Source of the DNA: Flammeovirgaceae bacterium UBA5585
Lineage (GTDB): Bacteria > Bacteroidota > Bacteroidia > Cytophagales > Cyclobacteriaceae
Length of the DNA: 64,000 nt
Direction: 5' to 3'
Assembly: GCA_002425185.1 (NCBI GenBank)
Contig: DILT01000019.1
Span: 124,304 to 188,303, forward strand
Below the pieces are notes generated by a model, which worked only from the letters and a program-made list of their open reading frames with translations, was not told the DNA's origin and did not search any database. Position 1 is the first letter of the stretch, and each line of letters opens with the position of its first letter. Shown here in pieces: positions 53,472 to 62,136 of this stretch. A program made the translations under genes and the position numbers.

Positions 53472-53480
53472 GGAAAAACT

Positions 53481-56400
53481 TTAAGTCGCAAACTCTTTAT
53501 ACCTGGCTTTTTTTGCTTCATTTAACAGCCCGGTTTTTATCAAAACTCTGTCAACAAGCTGATATACTACAGGAACAACTACTAAAGTTAGAAACATGGA
53601 ACTGGTTAAGCCGCCAATGATTGACCAGGCAAGGCCATTTTTCCAATCCGCTCCAGGTCCATTGGCCAATGCCACGGGCATCATCCCTGCCACCATTGCA
53701 ATTGTTGTCATGAGGATTGGGCGAAGCCGCTCCTTTGTTGCTTCCAGCAACGCCTCTTCGGTGGTCATCCCTCTTTCTTTGAGGTGATTCGTAAAATCAA
53801 CTACCAGGATCGCGTTTTTGGCCACCAACCCGATAAGCATAATAATACCAAGGAGAGTAAACAAGCTCAGGGTTTGGGCGGAGAGCGCCAATGCAACGAG
53901 GGCACCAATGATTGCCAATGGTATTGAGAATAATACAACAAATGGATAAACAAAGTTGTCATACAACGCAACCATTATGAGATACACTAATAAGATAGAA
54001 GTGATAAAGGCAAATCCTAACTGTCCAAAAGATTCCTCTTGTCTCTCCTGGTTTCCACCAAAAATCACGCTTACTCCAGCGGGTAAAGTCATACCATCAA
54101 TGATTCCCTTTATTTCTGCCGCAACCGTTCCTGAAGGGCGTCCGAGTAATTGAGAATTAACATTGACAGAAGTTATCCGATTAAACCGTTCAAGTTTGGA
54201 TGGCCCAAAACCTTCTTTTACTTCAGCAAACTGATCAAGCCTGACCTGTTTTCCGTATTTACTTAAAAATGTAAGTGCCCGCACATCCTCAATGCTTTTC
54301 CGGTTAAACTCGTCAAATAATATATTAATATCATACTCGTACTCGCCTTGTCTGAATTTTGCATCAGTATTGCCATTAAAAGCATATTGCATAGTAGCTC
54401 CTACGGTTTGAATATCCAATCCCAACTCGGCCATCTTTTGCCTGTCGGTGGTAACAACAACCTCAGGACTTCCCGACTCTACGGTAAGCTTTACTTCCTG
54501 TGTTCCCTCCACCTTCTTTACCTCCTGCATGAGTTTATCGGCAGTGAACATTACCGTGTCAAAAGTTGGGCCTGTAACGATAAGTTGAATAGGTGCCTGC
54601 TCGGCAGTACCCAGCATTGATATGGGTGTCGATTTTACTTTTACACCGGGAAATTTATCCATGATCTCGTTCTTTAAAAGAACGCCATATATATCTGAAC
54701 TCTTTTCGCGTTGATCCTCCGGAACAAGTTTAACTGTAATTTCTGATTTGTAGGGTGTTCCAGTAGCGGATCCAAAGAAGCCACCTTCATTGGTCTGCCC
54801 GATAGTAGTGATAGTTGATACAACCTCTCTTTTGGAAGAAACAAACTCCTCAATTTTTCGCGACTGAATATTATTCTGATCAACCGATGTTCTCTTTGGA
54901 TATTCTAGAACCAAGACGAATTCGCCACGATCTCCTTGGGCTATAAATTCTGTTCCGATAAAGCCTGCAACAATTAAACTAATCGATCCAAAAAAGAGCA
55001 GGCCAGCGATGCTAAGGGTGATAAATCTGTGTCTGAACGACCATCTCAATATGTTCTGCACCCAATGAATAAATCTGTCTAATGTTTCCTCAAATCGCAA
55101 AACAAATCTTCCGAAGAGTGTTTTATTGGTTAAGCGCTCTAATTTTCCAAATCTTGAATATAGAAAAGGAACCATTGTGAATGACACCAGTAATGACAGC
55201 AATGTTGAGATGACAATCACGATAGAAAACTGACGCATAATATTCGAAATGATACCGGTTGTCAGGGCAATGGGTAAAAACACCACAACAATTACCATTG
55301 TAATGGAGGTAACAGTGAAACCGATTTCCTTCACGCCATCATACGCGGCCTGAATTTTACTTTTACCCATCTCCATGTGGCGATAAATATTTTCGATTAC
55401 CACAATGGCATCATCTACTAATATGCCAACCACCAACGAAAGACCAAGCAGTGACATCAGGTTAAGCGTAAATCCGAATAAAGACATACCGATAAAAGTG
55501 GCTATGAGGGAAAGAGGTATCGCTACCATAACAATGATTGAATTCCGGTAAGAATGGAGGAATAATAACATAATGCCTGCTACCAGGACGATGGCGAGAA
55601 TAAGATCATGTATTACGGCATCGGCTGCTTCCAGTGTGTATTCGGTAGAGTCTCTGGCAACGGTAAACTTTAGATCAATATTAGAATACAAGTGTTCAAG
55701 TTTGGTCAGCTCCTTGTGTACCAATTCACTTACAGCTACTGCATTGGCATCCGTTTGCTTTTGAATGCTCAGCCCAATTGAGTTTAATAAATTGATGCGG
55801 TTGATGAGTTTGGCCTCCTTCTTAGTATCCTGAACTTCTGCTACCTCCTTTAAGTAAACAGGCCCTCCCTGGGGTGTTGAAGCAACCACCAGATTTTTTA
55901 TTTCTTCCAATCTTTGGTATTTGCCGGCCAGCCTTATCAGGATTTGTTCTTCCTCGGACTTTATTTTACCGGTGGGAAAGTCAACGTTGGAATTTTTAAT
56001 AAGTTGAACAAGTTGGGGAAGGGAGAGTTTATATGCCTCTAATTTATTTCTGTTGACATTTATGCGAATCTCTCGTTCTTCGCCACCAATTATATTCGTC
56101 TGCGCGACCCCAGGAATTTTTGCCAGGTTCGGCTGAAGACGTTGCGTAACCAAATCGTACAATTCAGTTGCGTTCATTTTAGCCGAAATGCCAAGATTAA
56201 TAATCGGCAAATCATCGAATGAGAACTTTCCTAATGAAGGTGTTTTTACATCATCAGGAAGATTGGATAAAGTAGCGTTCACTTTTCGCTGAGCATCTTG
56301 CAATGCCAAATCAACATTTGCCTCATTCCGAAGTTCAATTACAATCACTGATAGCCCTTCATAAGAACTGGCAGTGATTTTATTCACATTCTCCATTGAT

Positions 56401-56615
56401 GATATAGCATTTTCAATTTCCTTTGTTACGGAATTTTCCACTTCATTTGGCGAAGCCCCCGGATAGATTGCTGAAATTGTTAGGATAGGTGCACTGAATT
56501 TAGGCATCAATTCATAACCCAGTTTTTGATAGCTGTTAAGGCCCAGAAATGTTAATGTTATAAAAAGCACCAATATAAAAGATGGCCTTTTTATCGAAAC
56601 TTCAGTTATTTTCAT
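53481..56615 (-). CDS. RND-family efflux transporter, inner-membrane pump
   Basis: 1044 residues with the twelve-helix AcrB/HAE1 plan: first helix RPSFILVLFITLTFLGLNSY, the large periplasmic loop, and the proton-relay helix VGILVDDAIVVIENIYRHMEMGKSKIQAA with the Asp-Asp pair. The second half holds GLVAKNAILVVDFTNHLKERGMTTEEALLEAT with the relay Lys. It exports drugs, bile-like compounds or metals with the membrane fusion and TolC proteins encoded just upstream; the substrate cannot be predicted. It is the last gene of the leftward efflux unit. Confidence 0.95.
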   Translation of the reverse strand: MKITEVSIKRPSFILVLFITLTFLGLNSYQKLGYELMPKFSAPILTISAIYPGASPNEVENSVTKEIENAISSMENVNKITASSYEGLSVIVIELRNEANVDLALQDAQRKVNATLSNLPDDVKTPSLGKFSFDDLPIINLGISAKMNATELYDLVTQRLQPNLAKIPGVAQTNIIGGEEREIRINVNRNKLEAYKLSLPQLVQLIKNSNVDFPTGKIKSEEEQILIRLAGKYQRLEEIKNLVVASTPQGGPVYLKEVAEVQDTKKEAKLINRINLLNSIGLSIQKQTDANAVAVSELVHKELTKLEHLYSNIDLKFTVARDSTEYTLEAADAVIHDLILAIVLVAGIMLLFLHSYRNSIIVMVAIPLSLIATFIGMSLFGFTLNLMSLLGLSLVVGILVDDAIVVIENIYRHMEMGKSKIQAAYDGVKEIGFTVTSITMVIVVVFLPIALTTGIISNIMRQFSIVIVISTLLSLLVSFTMVPFLYSRFGKLERLTNKTLFGRFVLRFEETLDRFIHWVQNILRWSFRHRFITLSIAGLLFFGSISLIVAGFIGTEFIAQGDRGEFVLVLEYPKRTSVDQNNIQSRKIEEFVSSKREVVSTITTIGQTNEGGFFGSATGTPYKSEITVKLVPEDQREKSSDIYGVLLKNEIMDKFPGVKVKSTPISMLGTAEQAPIQLIVTGPTFDTVMFTADKLMQEVKKVEGTQEVKLTVESGSPEVVVTTDRQKMAELGLDIQTVGATMQYAFNGNTDAKFRQGEYEYDINILFDEFNRKSIEDVRALTFLSKYGKQVRLDQFAEVKEGFGPSKLERFNRITSVNVNSQLLGRPSGTVAAEIKGIIDGMTLPAGVSVIFGGNQERQEESFGQLGFAFITSILLVYLIMVALYDNFVYPFVVLFSIPLAIIGALVALALSAQTLSLFTLLGIIMLIGLVAKNAILVVDFTNHLKERGMTTEEALLEATKERLRPILMTTIAMVAGMMPVALANGPGADWKNGLAWSIIGGLTSSMFLTLVVVPVVYQLVDRVLIKTGLLNEAKKARYKEFAT

Positions 56616-56641
56616 ATCAGTGTTGTGCTAATTGACGTAAA

Positions 56642-57706
56642 TTAATTTTTATTAAGGACTGTTACTTTGGCACCTTCAGTCAAGTTGATTTGACCACTGG
56701 TAACTACCTTCTCACCTTCGTTCATACCGTTAACTACCTCGACATTATTGGAGAAAAGCTTCCCGATCGTAATCGCCCTTAACATAACGGAGTCCCCGGA
56801 AACGACATACACTTGAGCATTTTCAATGCTCCCCAGGAGTGCAGCCCGTGGAATCACCAGGGAAGTTTCATCAGCAGGCAATTCAAATGTGGCACGACCA
56901 AACATTCCACCGCGAAGTGGTTTGTCTTTTACATTTGTGATTTGAAGTTCCACCGGAAAGTTCAGGTTGACATCAGCAGTCGCACCAACAAACTTTACAC
57001 GGGCTTCGTAATTAACATCAGGATAAACATCTGCCGACACTTTAATTTGCCGGGCTTGGTTTACTCGTAACACTTGATTTTCTGTTACGTTCACAACCAT
57101 TTTCATCTTCGTCAGGTCGACAATTTCAAACGCTTCTTTGCCAGAAGCAATGTACTGGCCATTTTCTATAAAGCGCTTATTCACATAACCGGCAAAGGGT
57201 GCGGTCAGGTATGAATCTTTCAATCTTTCTTTGGCGTTTATCAACCTTGCTTCTGCATTAGTGTAGTTCAAGTTGACCTCATCAAGCTGAGCCTGCGTAA
57301 CTCCCCCTGTCTTTACCAGGTTCTCATAGCGCTCTTTATCGGTTTCTAACTTCTTAAGGTTTGCAGTTGCTGATTTGACATCCGCTTCAAGTGTTTCATA
57401 TTCCATTCTTGCCAGTAATTGTCCCTGATGAACAAATTTTCCCTCGTCAACAGATATGTTCACTATCTTACCAGCCGCTTCCGTGGAAACAATGACTTGT
57501 CTGGATGGCGAAAAACTACCAGTAGCTATAAAACTGCCACCCAAGGCTTCACGTTTTGTTACGGCTACCTCTACTGGAATTGTTGCATTAACAATCTTTG
57601 CCAGTTCTGTTTTTTCCTTCATCTTCTCTTTGTTGTTCTTAAGCACATAAGCACTAATCAATACAAGTGCAATGATGACAACTATGGCTATTATTGTTTT
57701 TTTCAT
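56642..57706 (-). CDS. RND efflux membrane fusion protein
   Basis: 354 residues. The N-terminal anchor (IIAIVVIIALVLISAYVL) is followed by a biotinyl-lipoyl-like domain (STEAAGKIVNISVDEGKFVHQGQLLARME), a helical hairpin (LKKLETDKERYENLVKTGGVTQAQLDEVNLNYTNAEARLINAKERL), and the mirrored half LKDSYLTAPFAGYVNKRFIENGQYI. The beta-barrel domain is last. It bridges the RND pump at 53481 and the TolC channel at 57739. Spacing to the pump gene is 26 bases. Confidence 0.94.
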   Translation of the reverse strand: MKKTIIAIVVIIALVLISAYVLKNNKEKMKEKTELAKIVNATIPVEVAVTKREALGGSFIATGSFSPSRQVIVSTEAAGKIVNISVDEGKFVHQGQLLARMEYETLEADVKSATANLKKLETDKERYENLVKTGGVTQAQLDEVNLNYTNAEARLINAKERLKDSYLTAPFAGYVNKRFIENGQYIASGKEAFEIVDLTKMKMVVNVTENQVLRVNQARQIKVSADVYPDVNYEARVKFVGATADVNLNFPVELQITNVKDKPLRGGMFGRATFELPADETSLVIPRAALLGSIENAQVYVVSGDSVMLRAITIGKLFSNNVEVVNGMNEGEKVVTSGQINLTEGAKVTVLNKN

Positions 57707-57738
57707 AATGATAATTCCTGAATTAGAATAGTTAGAAT

Positions 57739-59109
57739 TTAGTTTAATAAAGATTTGATGTCACCGTTGGCTTTAAGCAGTTCTATTTCCGATTGTTTTA
57801 CTTTTAACAGTGCCTCGATTAGTTGGCTTTGTGCCTGGATTCTGGCAGTTTCTGCCTGCAATAAATCGGTTAATGGACTGACTCCCTCGTTATAATTTTG
57901 CTCGGTTGCATCGTAAATGCTGTTGGCAAGCTGAACATTTTGACGTTGAGCCTGGAAATTTTTGTAATTCACTTCAAGAGACCTCGTAGCATTTTCACTG
58001 ATGGCTGAAGATTGTTGCTTGACGAAAGCCAAATCTTTCTCAGTTTTAATTTGCCGGATACGGGATTGTTGCATTTGCGCAGGCTTTCGTAAACCATCAA
58101 AGATTGGGATGTTTAACCGCAAACCAATTGATGCGACATCAAACCAAAGCGGATTTGAATCACCTGATAGAAAAAAAGAATTAGTTTGGCCTTGATAAGT
58201 GTAACTGGCAAATGCTGACAGGGTGGGATAATAACCCGCTGAATAATTTTTGCGCTCCAGTTGATACAAGGAACGTTGGGTGGTTAATTGCTTATACTCA
58301 ATCTTGTCTTCCCAAATGAATTCTGTATCTAATGTGCCCGGTGTGTAATTTAAGAATGCAGAGTCTAAGTCAGTGGGCAACTGGAAATCAATGTCGAATG
58401 CAACATCCTTGTTAAGGCCGATTAATAATTTTAACTGGCTTATCAGCACATTGTAAGTGTCCTGCATAGTGGCCAATTGAGTTTCGATATTGGTGAGGCT
58501 AACCCGTAACCTGTCGGCATCAAGCTTCCGTGCTAAGCCATTGTTAAAACGATCATTGGTAATAGCAAGGCTCTTTTGCAGTTCTTCCTGATTAGTCTCT
58601 AAAACAATTTGCTGTGTCTTCAAAGCGGCAACTCGATAAAATAGGGATGCCACCTGGTAGATGGTCTCTTCTTCAATGCGTTCACGGTTAAGCCTGTAAT
58701 AATCTTCGCTTACTTTTGCAGCCTTGATACCTGTAAACAGACTTTGGTTGAATATCTGTTGATTAGCCTGCACATTTATCGATGCTGTATATTGAAGGCC
58801 GCCACGTAGTACAATGTAATCATCGGGGCCTGCATTCGGATCGCCCAATGCTGCCGGAAAAACGAATGCTTGCCGCAGCACATTATCAATCAGTTCCCCG
58901 GTTGCATTAATCTGGGGATAAGCGGTGGCTTTCACTTCCTTTGTTTTTTGCTTCCCCTCATCCTCATCCAGTTGAGCTTTGAGAATGGAAACATTCTCGG
59001 TCATGGCTTGTTGAAGGCACTGCCTGAGAGAATAGCGTTGAGCCTCTTGCGCAAAGAGCATTACAGGGAAGAGATTTAAAAGGATAAATACTAACTTTAG
59101 ATTCTTCAT
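57739..59109 (-). CDS. TolC-family outer-membrane efflux protein
   Basis: 456 residues with a signal peptide (MKNLKLVFILLNLFPVMLFAQ) and the duplicated OEP domain: YSLRQCLQQAMTENVSILKAQLDEDEGKQKTKEV and, in the second half, RIRQIKTEKDLAFVKQQSSAISENATRSLEVNYKNFQAQRQNVQLANSIYDATEQNYNEGVSPLTDLLQAETARIQAQSQLIEALLKVKQSEIELLKANGD. It is the outer-membrane duct of the tripartite pump. Its gene precedes those of the fusion protein and pump. Confidence 0.94.
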   Translation of the reverse strand: MKNLKLVFILLNLFPVMLFAQEAQRYSLRQCLQQAMTENVSILKAQLDEDEGKQKTKEVKATAYPQINATGELIDNVLRQAFVFPAALGDPNAGPDDYIVLRGGLQYTASINVQANQQIFNQSLFTGIKAAKVSEDYYRLNRERIEEETIYQVASLFYRVAALKTQQIVLETNQEELQKSLAITNDRFNNGLARKLDADRLRVSLTNIETQLATMQDTYNVLISQLKLLIGLNKDVAFDIDFQLPTDLDSAFLNYTPGTLDTEFIWEDKIEYKQLTTQRSLYQLERKNYSAGYYPTLSAFASYTYQGQTNSFFLSGDSNPLWFDVASIGLRLNIPIFDGLRKPAQMQQSRIRQIKTEKDLAFVKQQSSAISENATRSLEVNYKNFQAQRQNVQLANSIYDATEQNYNEGVSPLTDLLQAETARIQAQSQLIEALLKVKQSEIELLKANGDIKSLLN

Positions 59110-59141
59110 ACTTATTGATAAACTATTATTTAGTTGATGAT

Positions 59142-59771
59142 TTAATCCAGATTTTGAAGCGTGTTTAACTTCAGATTCTTACTAACACGTCTCCCTTTTT
59201 CGGATGCAATCCCATTGACCAGACAATCAATCAAATTGATTGCTACCTCCTGTTTTGAATATTTTGCCTGTGGAAAAAGTTTTTCATTGCCAGACAACTT
59301 AACCACTTCAATAAAAAGTAAAACATAAAAATTCACATCGAGTGTTGAGTTGAGGTATTGTTTCCTGATTCCCTCAGTTACAATGTCTTTAATCTTGCTG
59401 GCCAGAAAATCATCTCTGAACTCCTGTAGAATTTGCCATTCATTCTCGTGATATTTTTGTAAATCATAAATCAATGAAGTGTTGGTTTCCCTTATCATGG
59501 ATGTGATGCAGATGAAAATGTTTATTAACCGCTCAACCGGGTTGGTAGGCCTGTCAAAAATGGCCTCAACTAATCCTTCAAGTTTTTTTCGAAAGGCGGT
59601 GATAATCAGATGTACGATTTCATCTTTATCTGCAAATGATTCATAAATGGTTTTCTTTGACATGCTCAGGTGATGCGCAATATCATCCATAGAAATGCTT
59701 CTGGTGCCGTATTTTCTGAAAAGATTCTCGGCACAGGTAAGTATTTTTTCTCTATTTTCAGAATTGTACAT
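59142..59771 (-). CDS. TetR-family regulator of the efflux operon
   Basis: 209 residues from MYNSENREKIL (59771), chosen because the HTH begins at once; an upstream ATG adds 21 residues not like the family. The DNA-binding part is ILTCAENLFRKYGTRSISMDDIAHHLSMSKKTIYESFADKDEIVHL. The rest is a helical ligand-binding domain of unknown ligand. It sits between the fatty acid hydroxylase and TolC genes and is likely to repress this unit. Confidence 0.9.
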   Translation of the reverse strand: MYNSENREKILTCAENLFRKYGTRSISMDDIAHHLSMSKKTIYESFADKDEIVHLIITAFRKKLEGLVEAIFDRPTNPVERLINIFICITSMIRETNTSLIYDLQKYHENEWQILQEFRDDFLASKIKDIVTEGIRKQYLNSTLDVNFYVLLFIEVVKLSGNEKLFPQAKYSKQEVAINLIDCLVNGIASEKGRRVSKNLKLNTLQNLD

Positions 59772-59830
59772 AGCTATTTGAGTATAGAAGCAAATGCCTT
59801 TGAAACCATTTTGAACTATTAATCCAAACG

Positions 59831-60454
59831 TCAACCATGTCTGGTATTACGAGGCATTGTTCCATAGACGTAATCCCACAAAGGAGTAGAAACGCCAAAG
59901 ACTGATTCACCATCCTTGTAATGGTGAATGCTGTGATTTACCCAAAGAGCCTTAAAAAAATTTCGAGGCGGCGGAAAGGCGTGAACGCTGTAATGAATAC
60001 CAAGATAGACCGAATACCCCACTAAAAATCCCGGCAAAAATGCAAATACATAGTCACCCAGAACCAATCTTAAAACCAAAAGCAGAATTGTGGCAATGGT
60101 TACGCTTAGTATCGGAGGCATTGCCAGTCTGTCTTTATCTCTTGGATATTCATGGTGGACACCATGTATTGTATATTGAATCTTTGCTCTCAGCTTCGAA
60201 TAAGTAGCCATGTGAAAGATATACCTGTGCGCATTGTATTCAACCCAAGTAAATACTAACCATCCTGCAAAGAAAAGAAGGGTAGCGATACCCCATGTCA
60301 GCGCTGTGTGGGTGAGACTCCAGTAAAATAGGGCTACCGAATATAAAACAAGTATTGAAGTTGGGACAGCAATATGCGTACGCGTCAATCGCTCAAGCAC
60401 CGGGCTGTCAAACAGTTTTCTTGTTCCCGCATTCTTTGGCTTTACCTCCATCAT
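59831..60454 (-). CDS. sterol desaturase / fatty acid hydroxylase superfamily protein
   Basis: 207 residues with four predicted membrane helices and the di-iron histidine clusters of the superfamily: WVEYNAHRYIFH, IHGVHHEYP, YLGIHYSVHAF, and VNHSIHHYKDGESVFGVSTPLWDYVYGT. The layout is that of fatty acid 2-hydroxylase (FA2H/Scs7)-like enzymes, which hydroxylate acyl chains of sphingolipids or phospholipids. Sphingolipid or 2-hydroxy fatty acid modification is plausible in Bacteroidota but is inferred. It is in line with the UspA and TetR genes. Confidence 0.85.
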   Translation of the reverse strand: MMEVKPKNAGTRKLFDSPVLERLTRTHIAVPTSILVLYSVALFYWSLTHTALTWGIATLLFFAGWLVFTWVEYNAHRYIFHMATYSKLRAKIQYTIHGVHHEYPRDKDRLAMPPILSVTIATILLLVLRLVLGDYVFAFLPGFLVGYSVYLGIHYSVHAFPPPRNFFKALWVNHSIHHYKDGESVFGVSTPLWDYVYGTMPRNTRHG

Positions 60455-60469
60455 TCTTTAACATTTATT

Positions 60470-60904
60470 TTAGTGAGTTTCCCTTCTATACGGTATGACG
60501 ATAACCGGCAAAGTCGCGTGCCTTATCAAGTACTCCGCATTACTCCCCATAACCCAATGGGATAGTCCTGTCTTACCGTGTGTTCCAATCACCAGGTAAG
60601 AAATGTCAAGCCTTGCTGCCTGCTCGATTATTTCCTTTCTTGGATCTCCAATTCTGACCACAATCTCTTTGTCAACGTTCCCATACTTTTGCGTTTCCCT
60701 GGTGAGAAATTCGATTGCATACTGTCCAATTTCTTCCCAGTTGCAAACCTTAGGCAGCCCCGGAGCATAATTGGAATACTGCGATGTATTGTCCACCACA
60801 TGAATAATCCAAACAGCTCCATTGAGTTGTCGCGCAAGCTTGATTCCTTCCTCAATCATGAGCAAAGAATTTTCACTCAAATCACTTGCAATCATGATTT
60901 TCAT
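60470..60904 (-). CDS. universal stress protein, UspA family
   Basis: 144 residues with the Rossmann-like UspA fold: IMIASDLSENSLLMIEEGIKLARQL at the start and the ATP-binding signature GTHGKTGLSHWVMGSNAEYLIRHATLPVIVI (G-2x-G-9x-G-S/N) near the end. It is an ATP-binding stress protein. It is the first gene of the leftward unit, facing the divergent TetR gene. Confidence 0.92.
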   Translation of the reverse strand: MKIMIASDLSENSLLMIEEGIKLARQLNGAVWIIHVVDNTSQYSNYAPGLPKVCNWEEIGQYAIEFLTRETQKYGNVDKEIVVRIGDPRKEIIEQAARLDISYLVIGTHGKTGLSHWVMGSNAEYLIRHATLPVIVIPYRRETH

Positions 60905-60964
60905 AAGTGTTCTAAACTTGTCGTCTAAAATTTTGACGGTGTAAAGTTAAAAGAATAATTTTAC

Positions 60965-60984
60965 TTTTAACAAGATTGTTAAAA
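60965..60984. promoter_or_regulatory. perfect palindrome, candidate TetR operator
   Basis: TTTTAACAA-GA-TTGTTAAAA, two perfect 9-bp arms, 29 bases upstream of the rightward TetR gene and between it and uspA. A further half-like word GTTAAAAT follows at 60991. It is probably bound by one of the two TetR proteins in the region. Confidence 0.55.
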
Positions 60985-61013
60985 CACTATGTTAAAATCA
61001 AAAAAACATTGAA

Positions 61014-61631
61014 ATGAACACAGAAACAAGCATTTCTACGGAGGAAGCAATTTTGGTGGCCGCAAGAAAGGTGTTTGAATTGAAAGGATTCGATGGGGCC
61101 AGGATGCAGGAGATATCGGATCGTGCAGGGATCAACCGGGCATTGCTTCACTATTATTTCAGGTCGAAGGATAAAATGTTTGAGCGGATTTTCGATGAAG
61201 CACTCGAACGATTCATGCCCCTGTTATCTACATGGGATCAGGATCCGGATGAAAGTTGGGAATTGAAACTGAAAAGATTTGTCAGGACGTTCATTACTTT
61301 TCTCAAAGCGAATTCGATGTTATTCCTGCTGAGGGAAATCATTCGAAAACCTGACTTACTCACATCAAGAACCAAAAAGTACAGAAAGGGGCTCAACAAA
61401 TTTGTGCTTTACTTCGAGAGATTAAAGCTGGAAGGACAGATTCGTTCTGATTTAGATTCGAGGCATATCTACATTATTATTTATTCACTTTGCTCCTTCC
61501 CGTTAATGAATGCTATTGTTTTTTCATATAGCCTGCGAATTTCAACAAAAGAGTATGATGAACTAATGGCTGGATACCCCGAAATAATCAGCAATTTATT
61601 GATCCAATTGCTGAAGCATCAAAATAACTGA
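61014..61631 (+). CDS. TetR-family regulator
   Basis: 205 residues. HTH: ILVAARKVFELKGFDGARMQEISDRAGINRALLHYYFRSKDKMFERIFDEAL. The C-terminal ligand domain is of the larger helical type with two membrane-like hydrophobic stretches (HIYIIIYSLCSFPLMNAIVFSY). It is divergent from the uspA unit and carries the palindrome at 60965 in its upstream region, consistent with autoregulation. Confidence 0.9.
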   Translation: MNTETSISTEEAILVAARKVFELKGFDGARMQEISDRAGINRALLHYYFRSKDKMFERIFDEALERFMPLLSTWDQDPDESWELKLKRFVRTFITFLKANSMLFLLREIIRKPDLLTSRTKKYRKGLNKFVLYFERLKLEGQIRSDLDSRHIYIIIYSLCSFPLMNAIVFSYSLRISTKEYDELMAGYPEIISNLLIQLLKHQNN

Positions 61632-61638
61632 ACAAGCA

Positions 61639-62136
61639 ATGAATGAATTGGAACTTTCGGATCGTGAGGACAATACCCCATTAACCACTGCGACCAGCCC
61701 TCACAAGCAACTGTCTCAAAACGGAGCCTATCACATTCATCGCAAACTTATGCTTTGGACGTATACCATAAGTTTTGTAGAGATAAGACCATCATTAATA
61801 TCAAAGTCCGGAGCGCAAGGGTTGTTTCTTTCCGAGACAGTTAAACTTATCAATCCACATGCGGTATTAGAACGGGAATTTTGTCACATCCATCCCTACC
61901 CCGATGGTAGCTTACATTTGTTTCTTCCGATGACAGACGCTAAGGAAATTGTTGTAAAAGGATGGGGAGAATTCCATCCGTTGGCTTTTCTAAAAGAGAT
62001 TCCATCAAACTTTATTATGCTTTACAGCCCGCGATCAGAGCGGGAACTGTCGTTGGTCAAAGAAATTATTTTACGATCGTATTCATTTGCAATTACATCA
62101 ACTAATGGCAAGGAAAATACTCATGTCAATATTTGA
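61639..62136 (+). CDS. DUF5519 (luciferase-like domain) protein
   Basis: 165 residues. The C-terminal two-thirds resemble the DUF5519 family: FCHIHPYPDGSLHLFLPMTDAKEIVVKGWGEFHPLAF and FIMLYSPRSERELSLVKEIILRSYSFA, matching the G-W-G-x-x-H-P-L and Y-x-P-R-x-x-x-E-L blocks. The biochemical role is unknown. It is 7 bases after the TetR gene, and its end overlaps the HD gene. Confidence 0.8.
   Translation: MNELELSDREDNTPLTTATSPHKQLSQNGAYHIHRKLMLWTYTISFVEIRPSLISKSGAQGLFLSETVKLINPHAVLEREFCHIHPYPDGSLHLFLPMTDAKEIVVKGWGEFHPLAFLKEIPSNFIMLYSPRSERELSLVKEIILRSYSFAITSTNGKENTHVNI

Larger units (their letters stand above)
41363..53480. mobile_element. tRNA-Pro-adjacent integrative element (phage-satellite-like), right border uncertain
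   Basis: A 12-kb block carries a large serine recombinase beside a tRNA, a CI/LexA-like repressor at the opposite end flanked by two paralogous small HTH genes, a methylase-helicase, a RecA-like ATPase, an HNH nuclease and a holin. Nearly all structural genes run leftwards towards the tRNA in one long unit. There are no capsid, portal, terminase, relaxase or conjugation genes. The right border is set at the end of the gap before the RND pump only because housekeeping-type genes begin there. I saw no copy of the tRNA 3' end on the right, which is expected if the serine recombinase uses a short core site. Confidence 0.7.

Noticed and set aside
53185..53480. Right attachment site as a copy of the tRNA-Pro 3' end
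   Set aside because: By eye I found no repeat of the tRNA T arm/acceptor sequence (TTCGAATCCAG, CGCCCCGA) here or elsewhere to the right. Large serine recombinases need only a short core, so the border stays unresolved.
53481..60904. Efflux operon as cargo of the tRNA-Pro element
   Set aside because: Possible, but no integration gene, repeat or att site is seen on its right, and the repressor/HTH control region looks like the end of the element. Left undecided rather than claimed.
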